A stretch of 64,000 nucleotides of DNA, taken from assembly GCF_900096995.1 (NCBI RefSeq), contig NZ_OANT01000009.1, positions 40,612-104,611 on the forward strand, written 5' to 3'. The position numbers and the translations under genes are program-made. Shown here one piece after another: positions 48,281 to 57,851 of the stretch (positions are counted from its first letter, which is position 1; the number at the start of each line of letters is the position of its first letter). Source of the DNA: Acinetobacter puyangensis (GTDB lineage Bacteria > Pseudomonadota > Gammaproteobacteria > Pseudomonadales > Moraxellaceae). A model generated the notes under the pieces. That model was given only the letters and a program-made list of their open reading frames with translations, was not told the origin of the DNA and ran no database searches.

Positions 48281-48375
48281 CTCACCTCACTGCCGAAGGC
48301 AGTGAGGTGAGAGGGAGTTGGGGGCGTGCGCCCCCAACTCCCTCTCAATTTTGGTTGCCTACGGCAACCAAAATT
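48281..48375. repeat. three consecutive perfect hairpins (REP-like block)
   Basis: Hairpin 1 is CTCACCTCACTGCC/GGCAGTGAGGTGAG (48281-48311, 14 bp, loop GAA). Hairpin 2 (48308-48347) has an 18-bp stem with core AGGGAGTTGGGGGC/GCCCCCAACTCCCT and loop GTGC. Hairpin 3 is AATTTTGGTTGCC/GGCAACCAAAATT (48347-48375, 13 bp, loop TAC). All stems are perfect, and stems 1 and 2 share TGAG, so those ends compete. GC content jumps relative to the flanks. On the minus strand hairpin 1 is followed by TTAATTTTTT, so the block may also end the upstream receptor transcript. Confidence 0.85.
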
Positions 48376-48445
48376 TCAAAAATATAAGATTATTAGTGTC
48401 TTAGTGAAAAATGATATTCTTAAATAAATTGAGATTAACGTTATA

Positions 48446-50530
48446 TTAGAATCTCACATTCATACCAAAAGTATATCTTCTTCCATCAAGAACAGCACCA
48501 TATTCATCATTTGTAATTTCTTTATTCGCAAGATTATAAACTCCAGCTTTTAGGCTTAAAGTATCTGTCGCATGGAAAACCACGCCTGCATCAAAAGTAC
48601 CATAACCTGGTGTTCCTTGAGACATAGAGACTCTACTTAGATAATCACTGGTTTTTCCTCGATAATTATACTGTGTCCAAGCATTCCAATCGTCTGAAAT
48701 ATCATAATCAAATCCAATATTGAGCATATTTTTTGGGATTTTATTTAAAGGTTGTCCTTTAAAATCACCACTTTTCTGTTCAGATTTGGTATAGGTATAA
48801 CTTGTATTTGCGGTCAAATTATCTAGCAAATCATAATCCAAAGTAAACTCGATACCTTTTATTTCGGCATCTTGAATATTTTCATATGAACTTAAGAACA
48901 AATAATTATTTGCACCTTGTCTACATGTCCAAGTAGATGGATCCTGTCTATCTCCGCCATTATCACAAATTCTTGATTCAGATATTTTATCTTTATAGTC
49001 TGTTTGGAAGATCATCAAACTACTAAATAATCCATTATCTGAATCTGAATAATTAAATCCAAACTCATAACTCACACTTTTTTCGGGATCCAAGTCAGGG
49101 TTACCTAATATTAAGGCCCTTGGATGTGGTGCAGGAGACCCACTGCCACCAGTCCCCTGTCCAAAACCTTCGGTAACTTGTGCAATATTTGGTTGTTTAT
49201 AGCCTGTACTTACCCCACCTTTTAAGGTAAATCCATCGGTTAAATGATAAACACCGTAAATCCTTGGTGTGAACTCACCACCAAACAACTCATCATCGTT
49301 ATATCGAATACCAGTTGTCAGGATAAAATTTGCAATATTCCATTCATCTTCTAAGAATAATGCACCTTGCCATCTGTCTGCTTCTCTTACCGCAAACTCA
49401 ACAGTACCAATTAAACCATTTGATTCATTGGTAAATTTCTCTTTTTGATATTGCCCACCAAAAGTTAAAACATGGCTACCAATGTTATATGAGGATTGGG
49501 TATTAAATATATCAAACCTTTCTTCTATGCTTTTATCTTGTACTTTTTCGGTATCTTCTCTCTGGAAATATGTATTTGTGACTAGATTATCGTATGCACC
49601 CTGATGTCCAATCATATAAACATTTTTATTTATTTTAGAATAAGTTGTTGCATCAGATGATGCAATACCTGTTAAAGGCTTACTTTTACCAGCAGTTGAA
49701 GTATATTCCTGTTTTATAGTGTCATATCTGAGCGTTAAATCATTTTCATCATTAACATTCCACGTTAATTCAGTACCTAATTTTCTGACTTTCTTCTCAG
49801 TTTTAGCACCATCACTTTTATTGGCTTCTCCAACAGCATCTGGATTTTTAGCTGCCAAATCACTTTCATCATTGCCCTGAAAAGCGCCATCTAAACTGAG
49901 AGATAATTTATCTTGGATCAGTGGACCTGTTAAAAACGCACTTACACTGTACTCATCATTTGATATATCATTTGCTGACTTTGTATATTGAGGAGTAATA
50001 CTTCCACCCCAAGTATCAGAAGAGGCCTTTTTGGTAATAATATTAATCACCCCGCCCATCGCTTCTGAACCATATAATGAACTCATTGGTCCACGTACTA
50101 CTTCTATTCGTTCAATTTGATCAATAGGAGGTAAATAAGCCCCGATTTTTCCACCATCTGTCCCATTGGTATTTATAGATCGCCCTGCACTTATTGATCT
50201 TCCATTAACCAGGTATTTTGTATAACCTGCTCCCATACCTCTAATTAAAATATCTTGATTATTTCCACCACCAGATACAGAAACTCCAGGAATATTTTTA
50301 ACTGCATCGATCACATCAGTATAGGCTTTCTTTTGTAATTCCTCAGCGGTAATCACTGAAATGGAAGCAGGAGCATCCGCAACATTTTGCTCTGATCCAG
50401 ATGCAGTTATCACAATTGTTTCCAGTTTTTTTATATTTTCATTTGAATCTGCTGCAATTGCTGGTGTAATTCCAGAAATTGAGAGCAATATTGAAAAAGA
50501 CAGTACACTTCTTGGCAATTGTTTAACCAT
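48446..50530 (-). CDS. TonB-dependent receptor, CirA/FepA-like
   Basis: A 694-residue outer-membrane receptor. The signal peptide (FSILLSISGITPAIAA) is followed by the TonB box ETIVITASG, and the plug motifs are DILIRGMGAGYTKYLVNGR, IERIEVVRGPMSSLYG and GGVINIITKK. The barrel has 22 predicted strands and ends RYTFGMNVRF. It is likely for a siderophore or other iron chelate. ATG 50530 follows AGGG. I found no convincing Fur box upstream. It lies in the same orientation as the FepA-like receptor gene, 714 bases away, but the hairpin block between them argues against one transcript. Confidence 0.92.
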   Translation of the reverse strand: MVKQLPRSVLSFSILLSISGITPAIAADSNENIKKLETIVITASGSEQNVADAPASISVITAEELQKKAYTDVIDAVKNIPGVSVSGGGNNQDILIRGMGAGYTKYLVNGRSISAGRSINTNGTDGGKIGAYLPPIDQIERIEVVRGPMSSLYGSEAMGGVINIITKKASSDTWGGSITPQYTKSANDISNDEYSVSAFLTGPLIQDKLSLSLDGAFQGNDESDLAAKNPDAVGEANKSDGAKTEKKVRKLGTELTWNVNDENDLTLRYDTIKQEYTSTAGKSKPLTGIASSDATTYSKINKNVYMIGHQGAYDNLVTNTYFQREDTEKVQDKSIEERFDIFNTQSSYNIGSHVLTFGGQYQKEKFTNESNGLIGTVEFAVREADRWQGALFLEDEWNIANFILTTGIRYNDDELFGGEFTPRIYGVYHLTDGFTLKGGVSTGYKQPNIAQVTEGFGQGTGGSGSPAPHPRALILGNPDLDPEKSVSYEFGFNYSDSDNGLFSSLMIFQTDYKDKISESRICDNGGDRQDPSTWTCRQGANNYLFLSSYENIQDAEIKGIEFTLDYDLLDNLTANTSYTYTKSEQKSGDFKGQPLNKIPKNMLNIGFDYDISDDWNAWTQYNYRGKTSDYLSRVSMSQGTPGYGTFDAGVVFHATDTLSLKAGVYNLANKEITNDEYGAVLDGRRYTFGMNVRF

Positions 50531-50661
50531 TACAAAACCCTATATCTAATTTAACAAACTGTAATATTGTCTCCATAATATCAAAATATTATTGTTATTA
50601 GAAGTTAATGAGAAACTCTTTTATTAACTTTTAGTATATGGTAAATTATTATTTTCGAGAT

Positions 50662-50690
50662 AAAAAAAGCACCCTTATGCGGATGCTTTT
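50662..50690 (-). terminator. nfuA terminator
   Basis: AAAAGCA and TGCTTTT with an inner CC/GG pairing form a stem. On the minus strand it is followed by seven Ts, 19 bases past the nfuA stop. Confidence 0.85.
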
Positions 50691-50708
50691 CAATCAAATA
50701 TCGGTGAT

Positions 50709-51347
50709 TTATTTCATATACGCATCGGCATTTTGAGTATGGTCAGTTTTGTCTATCACACGCCCAAGCTCTGGGATATGTGACTGTAAAGTGGTTTCCA
50801 CACCCTGCTTCAATGTAATATCAATGGCGGAACAGCCCTGACAACCACCACCGAACTGTAAAACAGCAGTTAGACCATGTTCTGGATCTTCGAATACTTC
50901 TACCAGACTACAATTGCCACCATGCCCTGCCAGTCCCGGATTAATTTCTGCCTGTAATACATAGGCAATACGCTCTTCAATAGAGGCATCCGGTCCAACA
51001 CGCGGCACTTTGGAGTTTGGCGCCTTAAAGGTTAACTGACCACCGAAACGGTCTTTGTTGTAATCAATCACTGCATCTTTTAAATACGGGATAGATGGCG
51101 TATCAATAAAAACCGGAAAATCAGGATAGTCCTGTTTGTAATCTGTCGGCACCACATCTTCTGGCGAACTATAGGCCATGCAGCATTCGGCACGCGCAGT
51201 TCCCGGACTTTCTACAAAAATACGTACACCAATATCAGGAGTATTTTGCTTCGCCAATAAGTCTTTCAAATACTCCTGTGCCGATGGTGTAATCATCAAA
51301 TTTGGTATTTCTTCAGCCACAGTTGAATTTGCAACGATTTCTGACAT
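50709..51347 (-). CDS. nfuA: Fe-S biogenesis protein NfuA
   Basis: A 212-residue carrier that delivers [4Fe-4S] clusters to target enzymes. The N-terminal part is a degenerate A-type domain (ITPSAQEYLKDLLAKQ, GVRIFVESPGTARAECCMAY). The C-terminal Nfu domain has the cluster-binding CxxC in QFGGGCQGCSAIDITLKQG. The codon at 51350 is TTG; ATG 51347 follows AGGAG by 8 bases and is the preferred start. Single-gene unit. Confidence 0.95.
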   Translation of the reverse strand: MSEIVANSTVAEEIPNLMITPSAQEYLKDLLAKQNTPDIGVRIFVESPGTARAECCMAYSSPEDVVPTDYKQDYPDFPVFIDTPSIPYLKDAVIDYNKDRFGGQLTFKAPNSKVPRVGPDASIEERIAYVLQAEINPGLAGHGGNCSLVEVFEDPEHGLTAVLQFGGGCQGCSAIDITLKQGVETTLQSHIPELGRVIDKTDHTQNADAYMK

Positions 51348-51440
51348 CAATCTTACTCCTCAAATATCTATGACTATCATACATCATCTTTAAATAAATT
51401 TTGAGTAAAACAGTCGGATTAATTTTATTCTCATAAGATG

Positions 51441-51468
51441 TAAAAAAGGACGCTTAAACGCCCTTTTC
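51441..51468 (-). terminator. smc-zipA terminator
   Basis: AAAAGGACG and CGCCCTTTT form a stem with one mismatch. On the minus strand a TTTTTT run follows, about 15 bases past the zipA stop. Confidence 0.82.
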
Positions 51469-51480
51469 TGCAACTGTATA

Positions 51481-52575
51481 TTATACAGGTTTGTATTCAA
51501 TCACAAAATGTCGCCAATGATCGCGCAGTTGCGGTGTAAGTTCCAGCGATTGTTCATCAAATACCATACCATCGGTATCTCTTGCCATTAAACCGGCAAG
51601 GCTCACCATCATATCAAAACCTGTGACTGCATGCGGATTGGGTAATGCCAGAAAGAATGCCAGTCCTTTTACTTCTTCAGAAGGTAAGCTTTCCAGATCA
51701 AACCCTGAAGGTGCACCATCTTCATTAATTCGCAGTACACTAAACATTAAGGGACTAGGTTTATCAGCATCTTCATAACGATGGAAACATGACATTTCAC
51801 CATAACGTAAACCATATTTAAGCAGCATTTTTAAGGTTCGCTCACCCGACAATGCGCGCCCCGGATTGGGATACATGTACAATGCAATCAGTTGTTGCGC
51901 CTTAGCCAGCGCACTTTCTTCATCCTGACGGTTCTGTTCGCTTAAATGTGCATCAATCACATCTGCTTCATCTTGCCATTCAACCGCCTCAATAGCATTG
52001 ACTGAAATTTTTTCGGCCGCATCTTTTTCTTCAATCTCAATATTTTCAACAATCACATCTTGTGGGCTATTATCTTGCGTTTTTTCAACCTCAAGCGTAT
52101 CAATAATCTCTATTTCAGGTGTTGAATCCTGATTCACAATGACCTGCTTGGCATCATCTACCAGCTCGGCTTCATCTTTTAACTGCTCAATGATCTGGTC
52201 TAGTTCATCCGGCTCGGCAGAATGTTTAGCTTTATCCGAAATCGATGACGTTTCAGCATCATGTTCTGCTTTTGATTCAGTTGCTACATTCTGCCCAGTT
52301 GCTTGCTCAGCATTTGATTGTGATGCTAATTCCTGATTAGGCAGCGATGCAGAGGCAGCCGATGTTGTTTCTCCTGTGGTTGTTACAGGTGCCAACTTGA
52401 CTGCTTCTGGCCGTAAATGACGAGGCACAATAGGTTGTTGACTTTGTGCATCAACAATCAGTTCCGTTTGTTCGATGGGTTGCGATGTTTGCGGTTTTTT
52501 AAATAATAAACGTAAACCAATGATCACCATCAGAACAGCAATAACAATTCCAATGATTTCCCACGCTTGATCCAT
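51481..52575 (-). CDS. zipA: cell division protein ZipA
   Basis: Tethers FtsZ to the inner membrane at the division site. An N-terminal membrane helix (residues 6-24, IIGIVIAVLMVIIGLRLLF) with a short periplasmic end leads to a long acidic, Ser/Glu/Asp-rich linker (about 40-220). The C-terminal FtsZ-binding domain (about 225-364) contains LIALYMYPNPGRALSGERT, LLKYGLRYGEMSCFHRYE and GLAFFLALPNPHAVTGFD. It lies 3 bases downstream of smc, an arrangement seen in related gammaproteobacteria. Confidence 0.93.
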   Translation of the reverse strand: MDQAWEIIGIVIAVLMVIIGLRLLFKKPQTSQPIEQTELIVDAQSQQPIVPRHLRPEAVKLAPVTTTGETTSAASASLPNQELASQSNAEQATGQNVATESKAEHDAETSSISDKAKHSAEPDELDQIIEQLKDEAELVDDAKQVIVNQDSTPEIEIIDTLEVEKTQDNSPQDVIVENIEIEEKDAAEKISVNAIEAVEWQDEADVIDAHLSEQNRQDEESALAKAQQLIALYMYPNPGRALSGERTLKMLLKYGLRYGEMSCFHRYEDADKPSPLMFSVLRINEDGAPSGFDLESLPSEEVKGLAFFLALPNPHAVTGFDMMVSLAGLMARDTDGMVFDEQSLELTPQLRDHWRHFVIEYKPV

Positions 52576-52578
52576 AAT

Positions 52579-55500
52579 CTACTCCATCGTCATACCATAG
52601 GCTTCAGCTTGTTCCAAACTGACTGCAACTAATTTGGAACTGCCTGCTTCCGGCATTGTAACCCCTAATAAGTCGGTTGCCATTGTCATTGCCAGTTTAT
52701 TATGTGTAATGTAAATGAATTGTACCTGTTGCGATAGCTCTTTTACCAAATTACAAAATCGATTTACATTTGCATCGTCTAATGGCGCATCTACTTCATC
52801 CAAAACACAAAATGGTGCCGGATTTAATCTAAAAATTGCAAACACCAAAGCCAAAGCTGTTAAGGTCTTTTCTCCACCGGACAATAACGCCAATGTGCTA
52901 TTCCGTTTACCGGGTGGACGAGCCATCAGGCGCACGCCCGATTGCCAGCCATCTTCCAGACTTAAGCTGGCTTCCCCGCCAGTAAATACTTTGGGGAATA
53001 ATTCCTGTAACTCCCTATTGACCAGATCAAAGGTTTTCATAAATAACTGTTTGGTTTCTTGGTCAATGGCCTTCATAGCTTCTTGTAATTGTTCGATGGT
53101 TTGTTGCAAATCCTGAATTTGATGGTCCAATTCATCATAACGACCTTGCAGCAATTGTAATTCTTCAAATGCAGCCAGATTAATGGCACCAATTTTGGCA
53201 AATTGCTGTTCTGCTTTTTCCAGTGCCCGGCTGACCTGAACAGTATCGATCTGTAGTTCAATTGGTTTTGGCTGTCCAAGTTGTTGTAGCTGCTCCAATA
53301 CATGATGCTGTTCGGCTTTATGCTGCTGCCAGTCTAGACGCGTCTGTTCCAGTTGATCACGTAAGGCATTTTCCTGTTGCTGCAAAGTGATACGCTGTGC
53401 ATTAAAACCTTGCTGTTGCTGTTGTAACTGCTCGATTTGCTGTTGCCAGTCCAGCCATAATTGCTGTTGCTGATCGGCTTTGGTTTTAGCCAATTGCTCT
53501 TTCTCGGTTGCTTCCTGCATCCGATCAGTCAGACGTTGTAATTGCTGCCTGCAATCCAATAATTGTTCCGAGATATGCTCTATTTTCTGTTCCCGAAACT
53601 GATCTTCCTGTTGTAATAGCGCATGTCTAGATTGTTGTTGCTGCAATTGTGACTGTAATTGATAGACTTGTTGCTGATCTTGCTGTGCCTGTTGTTTCAA
53701 TTCATTCAGGCGTATTTTATTCTGTTCAAATTGCTCCTGTTTCGCCATAACTTGTGGCTGAATCTGATCAATTTTCAGCTGTAGGCTAACGATATCGTAT
53801 TGCAGTTGTTCCTGTTCCTGCCCATCTTCTGCAATCTGACTTTGTAATTGCTGTGCCTGCTGTTTTAGTTGCAATAGATTCTGTTCATGTTGCGCTAAAA
53901 TCGCCTGAAGTCTAACTTGTTCGGTCAGTAATTTTTGTTGTTGCTGTTGTTGTTGCTTGAGGTGTTGCTGCATTTGCTGCAAGGCATCTTTACTTTGCTG
54001 ATATTGTGACTGTAGCGCTGCAAGCTGCTGCTGGGCTGGCTGTTTCTGGCTTACAACCTGTTCCAGTTGCTGCTGCAATGCTTTTAAATGAGTATGATAA
54101 TGTAACTGTCCCTGCGCCGGACCTGTCTGATTTTTTGCATCATCAGATACCTGATCATCCAGATTTAAATTAATCCACCAGTCTGTTGCCAGCCAATATC
54201 CATCTTCTGTGACAATACTGCTGATTGCATCAAGTTGTTGCAAATACTGTTTTGCCTGCTCCAGATCCTGTGCAATATAAATAGATTGCCATAAACGATG
54301 TAGCGGCGCTTTAATCCACGTTTCAATTGTCGGCAAATCTATTGAAGTAGAGTCTGTTGGGCTGTCCATCTGGCCAGCATTACATTGCAGTTGTCTTGCC
54401 CCTTGATAGGTCAAGTCGATTTGACCACTGGTTTCTGCATATAACCATTTTGCCAAAATTCGTTCAATCAAGTGGCTGTATTGCTGTCCCTGATACGTCA
54501 GTTGCAATTGTTGTAATAAGGGCTGTTTTGCAACCACGCCTTGTCCTTGCTGTAAATGCCCCAGTAATTTTTCGGTTTGTTCAATTTCCCGTTGTAAATT
54601 TTTTTCGGTCATTGCCAGTTCTTGGCATTGCTGCTGAAGCTCGTCTTTTTGGACTTGATGATGTTGCAGTTGCTGACTCAATTGCTGTTCTGATTGCTGG
54701 CTTTGCTCAAGTTTGATCTGAATATTGGCCAGTTCGATATTTAAATCATCCAGTTGCATGGCTGTATCATCATTTCGATGACGTTGTTGCTGAGCTTGTA
54801 ATTGCTGTAATAATTGCTCGGAACGCAAACCGGTTTTTTGCATCTGTTCCAGTTGATAATGTAATTGCTTTTGTTGTTGCTGTAATTGATTCAGATACTG
54901 CTGCTCTTTGTTAAACTCCTGTTCCTGTTGAGTAAAACAGCTGTTTAAAGCACTCAGATCCTGTTCACTTTCTTTTTGAATTTGCTCTACATCTTGGAGT
55001 TGTTGCTGGCTTGCAATCATCTGTGCCGACAATTGTTCCAGTTCCTGCGCAATCTTGACATGTTCATCCTGCAACACTTGATGTTGCTGTTCAAAACCCT
55101 GAATACTCTGGCCAATTTGCGCTTGCTGAGCCTGATCCTGTTGCAATTGCCAAAGTACCTGTTGATGCTGTTGTTGTGCCTGTTGCCAATTCTGCTGCAA
55201 CACTTCAGCCTGTGGTAACTGCTGCTGAATTTTTTGCTGAAGTAAATGCCCTTCTATTTCAATTTGCTCTAGCGCCTTATGTTGTTGCTGATACTGTTCG
55301 GTCAATTCTGTGAGTTGCTTGGTCAACCGTTCGACCTGACTTAAGGCCTGAATATACTGCTGTGATAACAACTGGATTTTATAACTAACAATTTCCTGTT
55401 TTAATTTCTGATATTTTTCTGCCTGTTCTGCCTGACGTTTTAAGGCCTTAATCTGACTATTTAATTCCAGTGCAATATCATTTAAACGGGATAAATTACT

Positions 55501-56064
55501 TTGTGTATGTTCAAGATGTTGTAAGGTTTCCCGACGACGCGCCTGATAACGGGAAATCCCAGCCGCTTCCTCAATAAATACACGCATTTCTTCGGGTTTG
55601 GCATCCACCAATCGGTTGATCATACCTTGTTCAATGACGGCATAAGAACGTGGCCCCAAACCGGTACCAAGGAAAATATCGGTAATATCCTTGCGACGAC
55701 AACGAGTGCCATTTAAAAAATATTCGGATTTTCCTTCACGATTGACCTGACGTTTTACACTGAGTTCGGAATAGGCATTATAGGCACCACCCAGCTTGCC
55801 ATAGGTATTTTCAAAACGCAGTTCTACACTGGCCACACCTACAGGCTTCCGCTGCGATGTTCCGGCAAAAATCACATCCTGCATATTGCCACCACGCAAT
55901 TGCTTGGCACTCGACTCACCCATGACCCATCGAATGGCATCAATCACATTGGACTTGCCACAGCCATTTGGCCCCACAATGGCTGAGCGGCTATCCTTAA
56001 AATGTAAGGTGGTACTTTCGGCAAATGACTTAAAGCCAACCAGTTTTAAACTACTTAAACGCAT
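52579..56064 (-). CDS. smc: chromosome segregation ATPase SMC
   Basis: A 1161-residue condensin subunit. The N-terminal ATPase half has Walker A GPNGCGKSNVIDAIRW. Two very long coiled-coil arms flank a hinge at about 500-640, and the C-terminal head has the signature LALLSGGEKTLTALALVFAIF and Walker B FCVLDEVDAPLDDANV. The arms are extraordinarily rich in Gln, with runs such as QQQQQQQ around residue 710. The hinge lacks the Gly-rich motif of Bacillus-type SMC but carries TEDGYWLATDWWINL, in line with the divergent gammaproteobacterial hinge. It should act with ScpA/ScpB, not encoded here. Confidence 0.95.
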   Translation of the reverse strand: MRLSSLKLVGFKSFAESTTLHFKDSRSAIVGPNGCGKSNVIDAIRWVMGESSAKQLRGGNMQDVIFAGTSQRKPVGVASVELRFENTYGKLGGAYNAYSELSVKRQVNREGKSEYFLNGTRCRRKDITDIFLGTGLGPRSYAVIEQGMINRLVDAKPEEMRVFIEEAAGISRYQARRRETLQHLEHTQSNLSRLNDIALELNSQIKALKRQAEQAEKYQKLKQEIVSYKIQLLSQQYIQALSQVERLTKQLTELTEQYQQQHKALEQIEIEGHLLQQKIQQQLPQAEVLQQNWQQAQQQHQQVLWQLQQDQAQQAQIGQSIQGFEQQHQVLQDEHVKIAQELEQLSAQMIASQQQLQDVEQIQKESEQDLSALNSCFTQQEQEFNKEQQYLNQLQQQQKQLHYQLEQMQKTGLRSEQLLQQLQAQQQRHRNDDTAMQLDDLNIELANIQIKLEQSQQSEQQLSQQLQHHQVQKDELQQQCQELAMTEKNLQREIEQTEKLLGHLQQGQGVVAKQPLLQQLQLTYQGQQYSHLIERILAKWLYAETSGQIDLTYQGARQLQCNAGQMDSPTDSTSIDLPTIETWIKAPLHRLWQSIYIAQDLEQAKQYLQQLDAISSIVTEDGYWLATDWWINLNLDDQVSDDAKNQTGPAQGQLHYHTHLKALQQQLEQVVSQKQPAQQQLAALQSQYQQSKDALQQMQQHLKQQQQQQQKLLTEQVRLQAILAQHEQNLLQLKQQAQQLQSQIAEDGQEQEQLQYDIVSLQLKIDQIQPQVMAKQEQFEQNKIRLNELKQQAQQDQQQVYQLQSQLQQQQSRHALLQQEDQFREQKIEHISEQLLDCRQQLQRLTDRMQEATEKEQLAKTKADQQQQLWLDWQQQIEQLQQQQQGFNAQRITLQQQENALRDQLEQTRLDWQQHKAEQHHVLEQLQQLGQPKPIELQIDTVQVSRALEKAEQQFAKIGAINLAAFEELQLLQGRYDELDHQIQDLQQTIEQLQEAMKAIDQETKQLFMKTFDLVNRELQELFPKVFTGGEASLSLEDGWQSGVRLMARPPGKRNSTLALLSGGEKTLTALALVFAIFRLNPAPFCVLDEVDAPLDDANVNRFCNLVKELSQQVQFIYITHNKLAMTMATDLLGVTMPEAGSSKLVAVSLEQAEAYGMTME

Positions 56065-56074
56065 ATCATCTCAA

Positions 56075-56773
56075 TTAGCGGCGAGAGCGACGAGCCCATG
56101 CCAATTCAATCTGTTTCATCCGTGCCAGCGAGTCCAGCACGAGGTTGCGTAAGTGTCGGCAAAAATCTTCCATAAATAAAGCGGCTTGTTGTGGTTTTCT
56201 GATCAATATAGCATCAATCACCAACCTAAACAGCTCAAACGCCTCTTGCAACTCCCGTCGAGAGGTATTTAGCGTTAAAAAGTAACTGCGCCGGATCGAT
56301 GGTAAAAGCGTCTGATAGATACTCGATAAGTATGGATTATCAATACGTTCGCTTTGTACACTTAAAAAATCAAAGATGGCATCATAAAATCGCTCTATAT
56401 CCCCTAAGCGGACAATTTCGGCAAGTTGCTCACTTAATTGCTGCATTTGATCTGCATCCTGTTGACGCCAGATTTCACTGCTGCGTTGCACCAGATGTCC
56501 CAGAATCACAATGCTGGTATCGAACAACATTTTAATCTGATGGGCCGACATTTCCGATACAATTGCCCCACGTCTCGGAAAAATATCAATTAAATAGGTC
56601 CGTTGTAATAGTAACAAGGCTTCTCGAACCGACCCCCTGCTCACATCGAGTTCTTTGGCAATACGCAATTCCTGAATACGCTCGCCCTCAACCAGTTCTC
56701 CAGTAATAATTTGTTCGGCAATCTGTCTGGCAATTTGTTCGGCTAAGCCTTCCGAGGAATGATCCGCTTTCAT
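56075..56773 (-). CDS. GntR-family transcriptional regulator (FadR-type)
   Basis: A 232-residue regulator. The winged helix (about 10-75) shows IARQIAEQIITGELVEGERI and RIAKELDVSRGSVREALLLL, and an FCD-type helical effector domain follows (about 85-220). The frame is open from 56815, but ATG 56773 has AGAGGTG just ahead and gives the usual start. It ends 10 bases before smc on the same strand, so it may lead an operon with smc and zipA. The effector is unknown. Confidence 0.88.
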   Translation of the reverse strand: MKADHSSEGLAEQIARQIAEQIITGELVEGERIQELRIAKELDVSRGSVREALLLLQRTYLIDIFPRRGAIVSEMSAHQIKMLFDTSIVILGHLVQRSSEIWRQQDADQMQQLSEQLAEIVRLGDIERFYDAIFDFLSVQSERIDNPYLSSIYQTLLPSIRRSYFLTLNTSRRELQEAFELFRLVIDAILIRKPQQAALFMEDFCRHLRNLVLDSLARMKQIELAWARRSRR

Positions 56774-57032
56774 AACACCTCTTATTTTTAATATGGGTAT
56801 GTGTGCATGATTCACATCATGGCGTTTTACTTGTATCTAGTCGGGTTTATTGACCTATCACCAATACATGACCCTATCAGTTAAAATGTCAACAGAGCCT
56901 AATATAAAACAATAATTATGGCTTTGTCTGACAATTTCCTGTGATTTCGTGCCATTTTTCGGAAAATATGAAAAAATATCGGATAAAAGGACTTTATCAA
57001 TTGATGCAATAAGCTTTGAATTAAATTCCACC

Positions 57033-57851
57033 TTAGAACAAGTACCATAGCATTGCTTCATACAAGAAGAACACACCAATACAGCTTAACAACGTGGCAA
57101 AACAGCGTTTTAACATCATGGGAGAAAGTTTATGCGCCACTTTTGCACCGATTTTTGCCGTAAAAAAACTCATCACGCTAATCCCGATGAACGCATAAAT
57201 ATGTACATAGCCAATTGCGCCTTTGATCGGTTGGGAATTGGCTGCACCAAACACCATAAAGCCAATCGCTCCAGCAATTGCAATCGGTAAACCACATGCA
57301 GCAGATGTAGCAACAGCCTTTTGCATGATCACACCATGCCGGTTTAGATAGGGAACCGTTAAACTACCACCGCCAATACCAAAAATTGCAGATGCAATGC
57401 CAATACCGCCACCTGCCATTAACTGCATATTTTTCGGCGGTAATTGACGACTGGCATCCACCAGCACTTGTGCACCAGCAAACATACGATAAGCCACCCA
57501 GATGGCAAAAATTCCCATCATTAACTGTAATGCATGACTCGGTAACAGATCAGCAATCGCAGCACCTAAAAATGAACCCAGCATCAAACCCGGCGCCAGA
57601 TTTTTTACCACTTGCCAGAGTACTGCGCCTTTTTTATGATGTGCAGATACCGAACTGATCGAGGTAATGATAATGGTTGCCAATGACGTACCCAGTGCCA
57701 TATGCATAATATAATCGGGATTATATCCCTGCTGGGTAAAAGCCCAATACAAAATAGGCACAATGATGAGTCCGCCACCAACACCAAAAAGCCCTGCGGT
57801 AAATCCTGCACAAGCACCAATTGCCAAATAGATGAGTATTTCCATGACCAT
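57033..57851 (-). CDS. TauE/SafE-family membrane exporter
   Basis: A 272-residue membrane protein with about eight helices and the two family repeats: GFTAGLFGVGGGLIIVPIL at the N-terminus and IGIASAIFGIGGGSLTVPYL in the middle. Members export sulfite, sulfoacetate or other small organic anions; the substrate here cannot be told. ATG 57851 has AGGAGA 8 bases upstream. Its 5' end overlaps the start of the divergent birA by 20 bases, so the two promoters must lie inside each other's genes. Confidence 0.88.
   Translation of the reverse strand: MVMEILIYLAIGACAGFTAGLFGVGGGLIIVPILYWAFTQQGYNPDYIMHMALGTSLATIIITSISSVSAHHKKGAVLWQVVKNLAPGLMLGSFLGAAIADLLPSHALQLMMGIFAIWVAYRMFAGAQVLVDASRQLPPKNMQLMAGGGIGIASAIFGIGGGSLTVPYLNRHGVIMQKAVATSAACGLPIAIAGAIGFMVFGAANSQPIKGAIGYVHIYAFIGISVMSFFTAKIGAKVAHKLSPMMLKRCFATLLSCIGVFFLYEAMLWYLF

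Noticed and set aside
52139..52336. 65-codon Ser/Cys-rich plus-strand frame
   Set aside because: Antisense to the acidic linker of zipA; GAA/GAT codons read backward give Ser, Cys and Phe runs.
54357..55218. Leu-rich plus-strand frames antisense to smc
   Set aside because: They arise from CAA/CAG-rich codons read on the opposite strand as TTG/CTG, giving artificial Leu runs.
56858..57079. 73-codon minus-strand frame with several Cys residues
   Set aside because: Its first third overlaps the end of the TauE exporter gene in another frame, and there is no ribosome site or recognisable domain.
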